From assembly GCF_007655005.1 (NCBI RefSeq), contig NZ_SZVW01000013.1:124001-188000 (forward strand): a DNA stretch of 64,000 nucleotides, written 5' to 3'. Each line of letters opens with the position of its first letter. Position 1 is the first letter of the stretch. Source of the DNA: Streptomyces tibetensis (GTDB lineage: Bacteria > Actinomycetota > Actinomycetes > Streptomycetales > Streptomycetaceae). The notes below the pieces were generated by a model, which ran no database searches, had not been told where the DNA came from, and saw only the letters and a list, made by a program, of their open reading frames with translations. Shown here in pieces: positions 43,637 through 52,805 of this stretch. The translations under genes and the position numbers were made by a program.

Positions 43637-45115
43637 TCACCCCCGGGGCAGGAGGAGTCGGGCGAGAGTGGCGGTTGCGAGGAGGAGGGCGGCGACCATG
43701 AGGAGGCCGACGCGCATGCCCGGAAGGGAGAAGACGCCGCCGGATCCGGAGAGCAGACCTCCGAAGAGGGCGACGGCGAGCGCACCTCCGGTCTGGCGAA
43801 GGGAGTTGAGGAGCCCGGAGGCGGTCCCCGTCCGCTCCTGCGGGACGACGTCCATCAGCAGCGCGGTCACGGCGGGCACCGCGAGCGCCCCGCCGACGCT
43901 GAGCGGCAGCAGCAGGACGAGCACGAGCCACAGCGGGGTGTGCGCGCCGAGCGGCAGCATGGCCAGCATCGCTCCGGTGAAGACGAGCTGCCCGGTGACG
44001 ATGACCCGGCGTCGCCCGACACGCTCGGCGAGGCGAGGTGACACCAGGTTGGTCGCCGTCACGACCGCCGACATCGGCACGAACATCAGCCCGGCCGCGA
44101 CGGCCGACATGCCGCGCAGCTGCTGGTAGTACAGCCCGAGCAGGAAGATCCCGCCGTAGAAGGCGGCGTTGACGGCGAAACCGACGGCGAGTGGGACGGC
44201 CACCCGGCGGTCCCTCAGCAAGGCCGGCGGAACCATCGGCCGAGGGTGCCGGGCCTCCACCGCGCGGAAGGCGCACCCGGAGACGAGCGCGAGCGCGGCA
44301 GCGCCCAGGACGGGTCCGCTGGTCCAGCCCAGGTGGCCGCCCTCGATCACGGCGAACGCCAGCCCCGCCAGGGCCGCTACGGCGGTGAGCTGGCCGGCGA
44401 GGTCCAGCGCGGCGGGCCGGCGCGGAGAACGCGGCACCCGCACCAGCAGGCCCAGGACGGCCGCGCCCACGGGAAGGTTGAGCAGGAAGACCGCCCGCCA
44501 GCCGGCCGTGTCGGTGAGCAGCCCGCCCAGCACGGGCCCCGCGGCCATCGCCACCGAGCCGCCGACCGTCCACAGGGCGATGGCCCGGGCGCGCGCCCGC
44601 GCGTCCTCGTAGGCCTGCCGGATCAGTGCCAGCGAGGCCGGCATGACGATCGCGGCGGCAGCGCCCTGCGCCACGCGCGAGGCGATCAGCACACCGATGC
44701 CGGGTGCCAGCGCACAGGCGAGGGACGCGAGGGTGAACAGGGCGATGCCCCAGGTGTAGGCGCGGCGGGCGCCGGTGCGGTCGGCGAGTGCGCCTGCCGA
44801 GAGCATCAGCGCCGCGAACATCAGGGTGTAGGCGTCAACGACCCACTGCAGTCCGGACATTCCGCTGTCGAGGGAGCTCCGGATCGAGGGCAGCGCGATG
44901 TTCACGGCCGAGACGTCGATGGTGATCACTGTGAAGCCGAGCAGCGAAGCGACCAGGGCCGCGCCGCCTCGCCGCGGCGAGGGGACGGTCTCGGAGGGCG
45001 GCACGACTGGCCGGGCCCGGTCCGGCGTACGGTGCCCCGGCCCGGGTGCCGGCGGCTCTGCCTCGGGCCCGGGACCGGAGGCGGTTGAGGAGGCCAGGGG
45101 AGGGGTGGCCGGCAT
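43637..45115 (-). CDS. DHA2-type MFS drug exporter
   Basis: A 492-residue 14-helix transporter: VITIDVSAVNIALPSIRSSL in helix one, SAGALADRTGARRAY (motif A), ALWTVGGSVAMAAGPVLGGLL (motif C). AGGAGCTCACC precedes ATG 45115. It diverges from an XRE-type regulator; the pair is a common resistance module of a pump and its regulator. Substrate unknown. Confidence 0.88.
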   Translation of the reverse strand: MPATPPLASSTASGPGPEAEPPAPGPGHRTPDRARPVVPPSETVPSPRRGGAALVASLLGFTVITIDVSAVNIALPSIRSSLDSGMSGLQWVVDAYTLMFAALMLSAGALADRTGARRAYTWGIALFTLASLACALAPGIGVLIASRVAQGAAAAIVMPASLALIRQAYEDARARARAIALWTVGGSVAMAAGPVLGGLLTDTAGWRAVFLLNLPVGAAVLGLLVRVPRSPRRPAALDLAGQLTAVAALAGLAFAVIEGGHLGWTSGPVLGAAALALVSGCAFRAVEARHPRPMVPPALLRDRRVAVPLAVGFAVNAAFYGGIFLLGLYYQQLRGMSAVAAGLMFVPMSAVVTATNLVSPRLAERVGRRRVIVTGQLVFTGAMLAMLPLGAHTPLWLVLVLLLPLSVGGALAVPAVTALLMDVVPQERTGTASGLLNSLRQTGGALAVALFGGLLSGSGGVFSLPGMRVGLLMVAALLLATATLARLLLPRG

Positions 45116-45356
45116 GGTGAGCTCCTGAGATCCGCGAGAACGACTGGGGAAGGGACGACCGGGCGGGCGGCTGCGGCGACCGGGGCCGCGGTCCGGTGTC
45201 GTGCACCCCCTGGGCTCCGGCGGCCGGGCCGCCCGCTCCACCGCCAACTCTCCGCCCGACCCGCGGCTCCCGACAGACCGCACTCTGCCCAGGGTGCGGC
45301 GTTCCTGGCCCTGACACGGCCCCCCACGCCTCTTGACCGCCTGCGACAATGACCGG

Positions 45357-46283
45357 GTGACAGCAGCAGCGGATGCGAGGGGCACGGAGCTCGGCCGATA
45401 CCTGAAGGCCCGCAGAGCGCAGGTACGCCCGGAGGACGTCGGTCTCCCGGCCGGCGCGGGCCTGCGCCGCACTCCCGGCCTGCGCCGCGAGGAGCTGGCC
45501 GCGCTGGCCGGAGTGAGCGTCGACTACTACATCCGCCTGGAGCGCGGCCGGGAGACCAATCCCTCTCCGGCCGTCGTGGAGGCCCTCGGCCGTACCCTCC
45601 GGCTGCGTGGCGACGGCTTCGAGCGCCTGCACGAGCTCGCGGAGCTGGCCTCAGGCCGCGTCTCGGAGCTGCCGGCCTGCTCGGACCACGACGTACGCGA
45701 CTCGGTGCTGCGGATGCTGGAGTCGGTGCGTCCGCTGCCCGCCTACGTGGTGAGCCGGTACAACCGCGTCCTGGCCGCGAACCCGCCCGGTCGGCGGCTG
45801 ATGCCCGGGCTCTGGGACTGGCCCGAGGAGCAGCGCAACCTGACGCGCTACGTCTTCCTCCACCCGGTCGGCCGGAGGCTCTACGAGCCGTGGGAGGCGA
45901 CCGTCGCCCTGTCGGTCGCGCATCTGCGGGCGGTCGGCGGGGCCGACCCGGACAGCCCCGAGCTCACCGCACTCGTCGGCGAACTGATGCTGAAGTCGCC
46001 GCAGTTCGCACGCCTCTGGGAGCGGTACGACGTCTGCGAACGCGGCGGCGGCCAGAAGGTGTTCCGGCATCCCAAGGTCGGCCCGATGACCCTGACCTAC
46101 GAGGTCATGCGACTGGCCAGGACGGGCGGCCAGCGCATGGTCGTCTACCAAGCAGCCCCCGGCACCCCGGACGAGGCAGCCATGCTCCGCCTGGACTCCC
46201 CGGACAGCCGCCCGGAGCCGGCAGCCCCCGGACACGCGCAGCCGGCCGACGCCCCGGCCACGGCAAAAGCCTCCGCCCACTAG
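45357..46283 (+). CDS. XRE helix-turn-helix regulator with MmyB-type ligand domain
   Basis: A 308-residue protein from GTG 45357. The HTH (GLRRTPGLRREELAALAGVSVDYYIRLERGRETNPSPAVVEALGRTLRL) is followed by the MmyB-like ligand-binding domain (VLAANPPGRRLMPGLWDWPEEQRNLTRYVFL ... VGGADPDSPELTALVGELML). This family is common in streptomycetes and often controls a divergent gene, here the MFS pump. In-frame TTG at 45333 is an alternative start. Confidence 0.87.
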   Translation: MTAAADARGTELGRYLKARRAQVRPEDVGLPAGAGLRRTPGLRREELAALAGVSVDYYIRLERGRETNPSPAVVEALGRTLRLRGDGFERLHELAELASGRVSELPACSDHDVRDSVLRMLESVRPLPAYVVSRYNRVLAANPPGRRLMPGLWDWPEEQRNLTRYVFLHPVGRRLYEPWEATVALSVAHLRAVGGADPDSPELTALVGELMLKSPQFARLWERYDVCERGGGQKVFRHPKVGPMTLTYEVMRLARTGGQRMVVYQAAPGTPDEAAMLRLDSPDSRPEPAAPGHAQPADAPATAKASAH

Positions 46284-46517
46284 TGCCGCATCAGACAACG
46301 TTCGCCCTGCTCATCGATGAATCGGCACGCGCAGAGCGTGATCCATGCCGGGTTCTCCGCGCAGCCCGTACGCCGCGGCAATCCCGCCTTGCCCGTTGCA
46401 ACACGGCCACGCCATCACCGCCAACGCGCCCTCTTCGAGCAGGAGTTCACACCATGATCCGAACCACGAACCTGCCCTGGACCCGCATCCCGTTCTCTCG
46501 TTGGGGGAAGGGGCAGC

Positions 46518-47072
46518 TCAACCGGCGGGCGTGCCCTGCGCCCACACCCCGAACCACTGCTCGGCGTCGTACTCCTCGAACCGCTCCACCTCGGTGAACC
46601 CCAGCTTCATCGCCAAGCGCAGCGCACCCTCGTTGGCGGTCTGGGTGCAGAGCACCACCGGCTCGCCGGGATGCGCGTCGGCGAACCAGCCGAGCGCCGC
46701 CGCGCACGCCTCGGCGGCATAACCGCATCCCCAGACTTCCGGCAGCAGCAGGTAACCGAGTTCGGCCTCCTCGCCCTCCGGCCGGACGTGACCTGGACGC
46801 TCCGCGCCACGCCGGTCAAGTGTGACCATACCGATCATCGCCCCGTCGAGATCGATCACGAAAAGGCCGGAACGACGCCCGGGTACCTCGGGAACGACAC
46901 GCTCGAGCTCATCACGCGGTCGGGCGCCACCGACGTAGGTGCCCACCTCCGGCGACGCGAACAGCTCGATGAACGCCACACGGTCCCCTGCCTCGGACGC
47001 GCGGAGCACGAGCCGTTCGGTCCGCAAGGGGGCGGGCGGCCGGCCGAGGGGCCCGGGCCCTGGTTCAGTCAT
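46518..47072 (-). CDS. GNAT family N-acetyltransferase
   Basis: A 184-residue GNAT protein of the RimJ/RimL type: ERLVLRASEAGDRVAFIELFASPEV, then the acetyl-CoA loop ELGYLLLPEVWGCGYAAEACAAALGW and the C-terminal NEGALRLAMKLGFTEVERFEEYD. Substrate amine unknown. The region 46284-46517 before its end contains no gene I support; the string CCGCATCAGACAACGTTCGC there resembles insertion-sequence-end DNA that I cannot name. Confidence 0.85.
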   Translation of the reverse strand: MTEPGPGPLGRPPAPLRTERLVLRASEAGDRVAFIELFASPEVGTYVGGARPRDELERVVPEVPGRRSGLFVIDLDGAMIGMVTLDRRGAERPGHVRPEGEEAELGYLLLPEVWGCGYAAEACAAALGWFADAHPGEPVVLCTQTANEGALRLAMKLGFTEVERFEEYDAEQWFGVWAQGTPAG

Positions 47073-47176
47073 GGCGGGCAACTTATCGCAAGAGGGCTCA
47101 CCAGCAGTGCCCCGGACCAGCGCTCAGAAGGCCCCGGCCGGGGGCTGTGGCATTCCTGTCGGCCGGGCTCCTGCCG

Positions 47177-47812
47177 TCAGCTGTCCGCGGACTCGGGCTG
47201 TGCCCCGGTCTGAGGTGAGGCCTTCCCGCCCTGCGCCGGCGCGCTGTAGAAGACGGACCTGCCCTGCTTCGAGCGCTCGGCCCCGCTCTTGGCCACGAGG
47301 CCTTCGAGGGTGACGCGTACGACCTTGGGCGAGATGTCGCGGCCGGGGTGGGCCTGGCCGAGCGCCGTGGAGATCTCGGCGGCGGAGCGCGGCTCCTTCT
47401 GCTCGGCGAGGTGGCGGCGGATGAGCTCGACCAGGGTCAGCTCGGCGGCCTGTGCGGTGTCCGACGTCTTGGCCGCGGACTTGCGGGCCGTCTTCTTCGC
47501 GGGGGCGGCAGTCGACTTGCGTGCCTTCTGCTTCCCGCCGGCCGAGGCAGCGGCCTTCTTCCGTCGCGGGGAGGGCACAGTGGCGCTCTTGGACTCGACT
47601 GCGGACCCGGTCTGGGCCTGCGTGATGCCGAGTGCCTGCTGCATGCTGACCAGCACGCTGTGGTCATGTTGCAGAGCGGCGAGCTGCTCCTGCAGGGAGG
47701 CGATGTCCGCGCTGATGCGCTCCTGTTCCTTCAGGTTTGCGTCAAGGTCGCCCGTCACCTGGGCGATGTACTGCGATGCCAGTTCGGTGGCGGGAGTTGC
47801 TGTCTCGGGCAT
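47177..47812 (-). CDS. coiled-coil, Lys/Ala-rich, winged-helix-like protein
   Basis: A 211-residue protein in three parts: residues 15-60 are a coiled-coil (EQERISADIASLQEQLAAL), residues 75-125 are a Lys/Ala/Ser-rich linker (RKKAAASAGGKQKARKSTAAPAKKTARKSAAK) like histone H1 or HupS tails, and residues 130-190 look like a winged helix (TLVELIRRHLAEQKEPRSAAEISTAL ... VRVTLEGLVAKSGAERSKQGRSVFY). Likely a nucleoid- or DNA-binding regulator. Its family is common in streptomycetes but unnamed to me. Start at ATG 47812. Confidence 0.72.
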   Translation of the reverse strand: MPETATPATELASQYIAQVTGDLDANLKEQERISADIASLQEQLAALQHDHSVLVSMQQALGITQAQTGSAVESKSATVPSPRRKKAAASAGGKQKARKSTAAPAKKTARKSAAKTSDTAQAAELTLVELIRRHLAEQKEPRSAAEISTALGQAHPGRDISPKVVRVTLEGLVAKSGAERSKQGRSVFYSAPAQGGKASPQTGAQPESADS

Positions 47813-48095
47813 GGTGCTGACCCTTCCTGTGTACCGCACGTCGTCTTGGTGGGAGATGGTACGGACAAGAGCAGAGGCTTGTTCCCGATGAGCAGCGTCC
47901 TTTTGTTCGACGTCAGCATCCGGTCGGCGATGTTCGGTGTCAACGGGACTGTGTACAGGACGAGTTGACTCCCGGGGCGGGAGTTGCAGCTGCCAGAAGA
48001 CTTCATCGGCGCCCGCACAGGCGGGTGAACGTGCCGGTGTCTGCGGGCGTGAAGGCGGGGCATACGGGCTGCATCCCCTTCGAGAGGAGCTCGTC

Positions 48096-48263
48096 ATGCT
48101 CGGCATAGTCGCGGCAGTGTTGTTCTTCCTGGCGTTCCTGATCAACGCGGCTGAGATCAGCACCAACGATGTGTTCTCTTCGACGAACGTCATGTTGCTG
48201 GGACTGATGTGCCTGGCTCTGCAGGTGGCCGGCGTCGGTGCCGGCTGGGCCCGCCGACGCTGA
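48096..48263 (+). CDS. 55-residue two-helix membrane protein
   Basis: From ATG 48096 (GAGAGGAGCTCG upstream) a 55-residue protein: LGIVAAVLFFLAFLINAAEI and VMLLGLMCLALQVAGVGAGW are two membrane helices with a short polar turn. Function unknown. A strong hairpin follows at 48276. Confidence 0.68.
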   Translation: MLGIVAAVLFFLAFLINAAEISTNDVFSSTNVMLLGLMCLALQVAGVGAGWARRR

Positions 48264-48275
48264 CCTCACGCTCCG

Positions 48276-48308
48276 GCAGGTCCGGTGACGTCTCGCCACC
48301 GGACCTGC
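48276..48308. terminator. 12-bp hairpin terminator
   Basis: GCAGGTCCGGTG (48276-48287) pairs with CACCGGACCTGC (48297-48308), between the converging small membrane gene and the FAD monooxygenase. Confidence 0.75.
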
Positions 48309-48360
48309 GCCGGCCCTGAAGGCGGCTGGACGGGCCCGTTACCCGAGGTGCATGCGCCCG

Positions 48361-49866
48361 CTACATCCCGGTGCCCCTCAGTCCGACGCCCGCCAGGTAG
48401 CGGCCGAGGTGCTCAGGGCTGTCAGCAGCCAGACCGATGTGGTGATCCGGGCGGACGAGGAACAACCCGGTGCCCAGTTCCTGCGCGAGCGGTCCGCCGG
48501 TCACCTGGTGGGTGTGCAGACCCGCTGCCTCGGGGGGCGCAGCACACTTCACCGCGAGCAAGGTGAAGTCCGGGCCTCTCAGCAGGTCGAAGAGGCTTGG
48601 GCAGGGGCCTTCGGTGGTGACGCACGGGAGGTCGGGCACGCGGTCGCCGGCCCGGAAACCGGTCGGAGCACGGCGCTCCCGCGCGTCGGTCGAGAGCTGG
48701 CTGTCGCGGTAGTGCACCGACAGCAGGTGGCAGACCCGCCCCCGGTGGCGTGCCTGCTCGTCGGCGTCCTGGGGTTTGCGGCCGGCCCGGTACAGGCGCG
48801 TGCTGAGGTCCAGCGTGTCCGCCGCGGCGGCCCGGCGCTCGGCTTCGTAACTGTCCAGCAGCGTGTCCGGGGCATGGCGGTCGATGACCTGGCCCAGCTT
48901 CCAGCCGAGGTTGTAGGCGTCCTGCACGCCGATGTTCAGTCCCTGGCCACCGCCGGGCGGGTGCACGTGCGCGGCGTCCCCGGCGAGGAAGACGCGCCCC
49001 TGACGGAAGCGTTCGGCCAGCGCGACACGGGGCCGGTAGAACGAGAACCACCGCACGTCGGTGACGGCGTCGGAGGGCAGATGGGTACGAGCGGCGACCA
49101 GACCGCGCACGGTCTCGGGCGTCGCGGTGAACTCCCCGCCGGTGATCTTGGCGTTCAGCTGGAAGTCGTTGGTTCCGGGCAGTGGACACAGCAGCAGTTC
49201 ACCTGCCGGGTCGGGCCAGATGTGCCAGTGGTCGCGATCCAGCCCCTCGACGCGTACGTCCGCCACCACGGCCGGGCGCAGCCCGCCCTCCTCACCCTTC
49301 ATGGCGACGCCCAGGGACTCGCGTACCGTGCTGTGGCTGCCGTCGGCGCCCACCAGGTAGAGCGCCGACACCAGGTGGCGGTCACCGTCGGAGTGCGTCA
49401 CCTCGGCCGTCACATGCGTGTCGGTCTGGGTGAGGGAGGTGAGCCGGACACCGCACTCCAGCGTCCCGCCCAGGTCGAGCAGTCGATCGCGCAGGATGTC
49501 CTGCGTACGCCACTGAGGGACCAGCCATGGCCGCGGGTACCGGGACACCGGAGCCTCGGGATCCGGCTGGATCAGCTGCCACTCGCCCTGGCGCTCACCG
49601 TCACGCCAGGTCTGCATGGGCGGGAAGGGGGAGCCGGCGGCCATCAGCGCGTCGGCGACACCGAGGTCGTCGAAGGCCTCCAGCGTGCGTGACTGCAGGC
49701 TCTTGCCGCGCGACCCGGGGAGGAGCTGGTCGGCGGCCTCGATGACATGGGTGCGCACACCACGCCTGGCCAGGTCGCAGGCGAGGGTGAGACCGGTGGG
49801 GCCGCCGCCGACGATCAGCACGTCCACGGCCGGCTGCTGCGGTGTCTGAGGGGCCGGATCGGGCAT
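48361..49866 (-). CDS. FAD-dependent monooxygenase (PHBH fold)
   Basis: A 501-residue class A monooxygenase: VDVLIVGGGPTGLTLACDLARRG at residues 15-37, LYLVGADGSHSTVRESLG, and VFLAGDAAHVHPPGGGQGLNIGVQDAYNLGWK. The thioredoxin-like C-terminal domain follows (LFDLLRGPDFTLLAVK ... FLVRPDHHIGL). GGGGAGAC precedes the ATG. It is divergent from a cytochrome P450; the pair may act on the same aromatic substrate, but no other pathway genes are near. Confidence 0.88.
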   Translation of the reverse strand: MPDPAPQTPQQPAVDVLIVGGGPTGLTLACDLARRGVRTHVIEAADQLLPGSRGKSLQSRTLEAFDDLGVADALMAAGSPFPPMQTWRDGERQGEWQLIQPDPEAPVSRYPRPWLVPQWRTQDILRDRLLDLGGTLECGVRLTSLTQTDTHVTAEVTHSDGDRHLVSALYLVGADGSHSTVRESLGVAMKGEEGGLRPAVVADVRVEGLDRDHWHIWPDPAGELLLCPLPGTNDFQLNAKITGGEFTATPETVRGLVAARTHLPSDAVTDVRWFSFYRPRVALAERFRQGRVFLAGDAAHVHPPGGGQGLNIGVQDAYNLGWKLGQVIDRHAPDTLLDSYEAERRAAAADTLDLSTRLYRAGRKPQDADEQARHRGRVCHLLSVHYRDSQLSTDARERRAPTGFRAGDRVPDLPCVTTEGPCPSLFDLLRGPDFTLLAVKCAAPPEAAGLHTHQVTGGPLAQELGTGLFLVRPDHHIGLAADSPEHLGRYLAGVGLRGTGM

Positions 49867-49880
49867 GTCTCCCCGCTTTC

Positions 49881-49897
49881 TGCCGTTTGACACGGCA
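49881..49897. promoter_or_regulatory. palindrome in the monooxygenase-P450 intergenic region
   Basis: TGCCGT and ACGGCA flank TTGAC, 15 nt before the FAD monooxygenase start codon; a second dyad GCGGC-N5-GCCGC lies at 49911-49925. They may be operator sites for the divergent pair. Confidence 0.45.
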
Positions 49898-50012
49898 GTG
49901 GGTGCATGGAGCGGCGCTCTGCCGCACTATGCGAAATGTCCCCCTCGGGCCGGGTGGCCGCGTCCCGGACCCGCCCACATGGCCGCACCGCCGCACGCGC
50001 ACAGGAGTACCC

Positions 50013-51209
50013 ATGGCTCACGTCGCCGCCTGCCCCTTCGACTTCAGCGAGCAACTGGTCTTCGACCCGTCACTCGTACAGCTCATGGCCGGCGGCCCGG
50101 TCAGCCGTATCCGACTGCCCTACGGCGAAGCCGACGCGTGGCTGGTCACCAGCTTCGACGGCGTACGTCAGGTGACGACCGACCCGAGGTTCAGCCGGGC
50201 CGGGATCGTCGGCCGTGACTACCCCCGGATGACTCCCGAGCCGATTGTCTCCCCGGAGTCGCTCAACGTCATGGACCCGCCGCGCAGCACAAGACTCCGT
50301 CATGCCGCCGCCCGGGCCTTCACACAGAGCGGCGTGAAGCGCATGAGGCCGGCCATCGAACAAGTGGCCCACCGCCTCGTGGACGAGATGATCGAGCACG
50401 GCCCCCCGGCCGACCTGGCCCGAGGTCTGTCCGAGCAGCTGCCCAACCACACCATCTGCGCCTTGCTGGACGTACCGGCCGCGGACCGGCCCCTCATGCT
50501 GCGCTACACCCAGCAGATGCTCACGACCGCCCCCGGAGCCAGGCAGGCGGCGGCCGAGGCCAAGCAGTTCCTGCGCTCCTACTTCACCGCGCTCGTCGCC
50601 GAACGCCGGGTGGCAGGGGGTGATGACCTCATCAACACCATGGCGGCCTGCGAGCAGGGGGAGGAGCCCCTGAGCGACGACGAACTGGCCGTCCTGGCAC
50701 TGACTCTCATCCTCAGTGGCAACGACACGGCGACCTGTCAGATCAGCAATATCGCCTTCACCCTGCTCACCCGCCCCGAACTCTCGCACCTGCTGAGGCG
50801 CAGTCCCGAGCAGTTGCCCCGGCTGCTGGACGAACTCCTGCGGCACATCCCCTTCCGCAAGGGCGTCGGCATTCCGCGCATAGCCCTGGAGGACGTGAAA
50901 GTGGAGGGAGTGCTGATCCGCGCGGGTGACTTCGTCCACGTCTCCTATCTGGCGGCCAACCGGGACCCGGCGGTGTTTGCGGACCCTGATGCCCTGGACG
51001 TCGGCCGTTCGCCTCATCCCCATATGACGTTCGGCTGGGGCAACCATCACTGCATCGCCAGCACGCTCGCGATCGCCGAACTCAGCACCGCGATCGGGGT
51101 CCTGTTCACCCGCCTGCCCGGGCTGCGTCTGGCGGTTCCGGCCGAGGCCGTGCGCTGGGACACCCGCACCATCCGGCGCTTCCCCTTGGAGCTGCCCGTG
51201 ACGTGGTGA
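50013..51209 (+). CDS. cytochrome P450
   Basis: A 398-residue bacterial P450. I-helix LSGNDTATCQIS carries Asp-Thr of the oxygen-activation site; the K-helix ExxR is in DELLRHIPFRKG; the heme loop FGWGNHHCIA places the thiolate Cys at residue 347 (the usual H before the Cys is present, and the position two after the Cys is Ala rather than Gly). CAGGAGTACCC precedes the ATG. No ferredoxin gene is adjacent, so it uses a distant electron donor. Divergent from the FAD monooxygenase. Confidence 0.93.
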   Translation: MAHVAACPFDFSEQLVFDPSLVQLMAGGPVSRIRLPYGEADAWLVTSFDGVRQVTTDPRFSRAGIVGRDYPRMTPEPIVSPESLNVMDPPRSTRLRHAAARAFTQSGVKRMRPAIEQVAHRLVDEMIEHGPPADLARGLSEQLPNHTICALLDVPAADRPLMLRYTQQMLTTAPGARQAAAEAKQFLRSYFTALVAERRVAGGDDLINTMAACEQGEEPLSDDELAVLALTLILSGNDTATCQISNIAFTLLTRPELSHLLRRSPEQLPRLLDELLRHIPFRKGVGIPRIALEDVKVEGVLIRAGDFVHVSYLAANRDPAVFADPDALDVGRSPHPHMTFGWGNHHCIASTLAIAELSTAIGVLFTRLPGLRLAVPAEAVRWDTRTIRRFPLELPVTW

Positions 51210-51273
51210 GACCTCAACCGGGCGAATCCGGTCCCGGCCCGTCTCTGCTCGGTGCGGGCGGGCTACGCCTTCC

Positions 51274-51645
51274 TCACGACAGCAGCATGCGCGTCCACGC
51301 GATGGCGAGGAAGGTGCAGGCGAGCGTGAACAGGCCCTGCACCACAGCCGTGACGGGCATCCTCAGGCGCGCGTGAACGACGGCGCCGGCTGCCGCCACC
51401 GCCGGAACGCCCCAGATGACGAGCCACGCCAGGACCGGGGTGTCGGGGGAGCGTGCGGTCGACGGGGAGTACGGCGAGTGCGCCGTGCCCAAGCCGACCG
51501 CGACGAGCAGCACCACGGCGACGACGACGATGACCGCGTCCGCGACCAGGAGCAGCAGGGCGACGGCGACGTCGATCAGCCGGGAGGGACGCTCTCGCCG
51601 GGAGGGCGCGAGAGCGTCCTGGTCATCCGTGAGCGGTGGGGCCAT
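51274..51645 (-). CDS. small three-TM membrane protein
   Basis: About 123 residues from ATG 51645 with hydrophobic segments near residues 18-42, 60-80 and 88-115. The frame is open further upstream and no strong ribosome site identifies the start. No family recognised. It is convergent with the P450. Confidence 0.6.
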   Translation of the reverse strand: MAPPLTDDQDALAPSRRERPSRLIDVAVALLLLVADAVIVVVAVVLLVAVGLGTAHSPYSPSTARSPDTPVLAWLVIWGVPAVAAAGAVVHARLRMPVTAVVQGLFTLACTFLAIAWTRMLLS

Positions 51646-51799
51646 GACATGACTGCACCACGGAATGACGCGTTCGACACCTTCCATGACCTGGAAGGAT
51701 CCGACTGTGACCATCGGCCGACCGAGGGGCGTTGGTGTTGCTGCGGAGCTTTCTCGTTGGACGCCTCCACCAACTTGCCGTGCCGGGCCGGCCGGGTGG

Positions 51800-52711
51800 T
51801 CAGTCCAGTGCGGGGCGTGTGCGGCGTGCGGGCCGCCCGACTGCGGCGTACCAGACCAGGGCCGCACATATGAAGGCCGTGGCCGCGGAGACCAGTGACC
51901 TTGAAAGGGTGTCGTTCCGTGCGCCGGAAACGAGGGCGACGGCCAGTGCCAGTGTCAGGGCGATGACGGGCAGCGGACGGGGAATCCGCGTGGCGCCTGG
52001 CGCGGTGGCCGGCGGCAGCAGCCAGGTTGCGAGGCCGTAACAGGCACAGGCCAACAGTGTGGCTCCCAGTACTTCGCTGGGCCGGTGGCCGCCCATGGTC
52101 GCGGTGGCGGCGGCGATGCAGGCGAGCCACAGCACACCGGCCGTGGCGACGTAGGGGCGGATGCGAGGGGAGACCACGAGGACGGCGGCGAGGGTCAGCG
52201 CGGCGGGGATGGCCGTGTGCCCGCTGGGAAAACCCTGATCAAGGAGATTCTCGGGCGCGCCCACCAGATCGGGGCGGGGCATGGTCGATTTGAGCACCTC
52301 CTTGCCTCCGGTCGCGAGAATGACGACCCCGAGCGCCGCGCACCCCTGCCGCCAGCACCGCCGCACCAGGGTGAGGACCACGATGACGGCCAGGCCCGCC
52401 ATCAGGGTGGGCTTGGCGGTCAATTCCATCGGCGGCAGGGGTGTCGAGCCGTAGGCCGATCCTGACAGGGGGTAGATCCACGCTTCTTCGCCGCCCTGCT
52501 TACCGAAATGAAACAGGGCGTTCTCAGCTCGTTGCCCCCACGGGGTGCAGATGGCGAGCAGGTAGACCGTCAGGAACCCCAGGGTGTACAGCAGTGCCGG
52601 TATCCACGGCCGTGTCGTACGCGACGGGCTGGTGTCGTCGGGGGCCTCGGGGGCCTGCTTTGAGGCCTCCGGACGGTGCGCGGGCAGGGTCGGAGAATCG
52701 TGCTGAGTCAT
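51800..52711 (-). CDS. PAP2 family lipid phosphatase
   Basis: A 303-residue membrane protein. The three phosphatase motifs are recognisable: KSTMPRP at residues 141-147 (KxxxxRP), PSGH at 162-165, and GGHRPSEVLGA at about 208-218 with the third-motif His at 209. Six hydrophobic segments; extracytoplasmic active site expected. GGAAG precedes ATG 52711. Likely dephosphorylates phosphatidic acid or isoprenyl diphosphates. Confidence 0.87.
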   Translation of the reverse strand: MTQHDSPTLPAHRPEASKQAPEAPDDTSPSRTTRPWIPALLYTLGFLTVYLLAICTPWGQRAENALFHFGKQGGEEAWIYPLSGSAYGSTPLPPMELTAKPTLMAGLAVIVVLTLVRRCWRQGCAALGVVILATGGKEVLKSTMPRPDLVGAPENLLDQGFPSGHTAIPAALTLAAVLVVSPRIRPYVATAGVLWLACIAAATATMGGHRPSEVLGATLLACACYGLATWLLPPATAPGATRIPRPLPVIALTLALAVALVSGARNDTLSRSLVSAATAFICAALVWYAAVGRPARRTRPALD

Positions 52712-52805
52712 CGCTGTGTTTCTTCCGTTGAGGGGAGTTCGGTCACGCACGTCTTGTGGCACGACGTAGGCCGCCGGGCTCGGTCGGCTCACCGGGGGGC
52801 CGCTC

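Noticed and set aside
46284..46517. Possible insertion-sequence end (CATCAGACAACGTTCGC)
   Set aside because: Resembles IS-end DNA but no partner end or transposase is present, so not listed as an element.
48001..48030. GGGTGA half-site before the 55-aa membrane gene
   Set aside because: The left arm does not match TCACCC; not counted as a sixth island operator.
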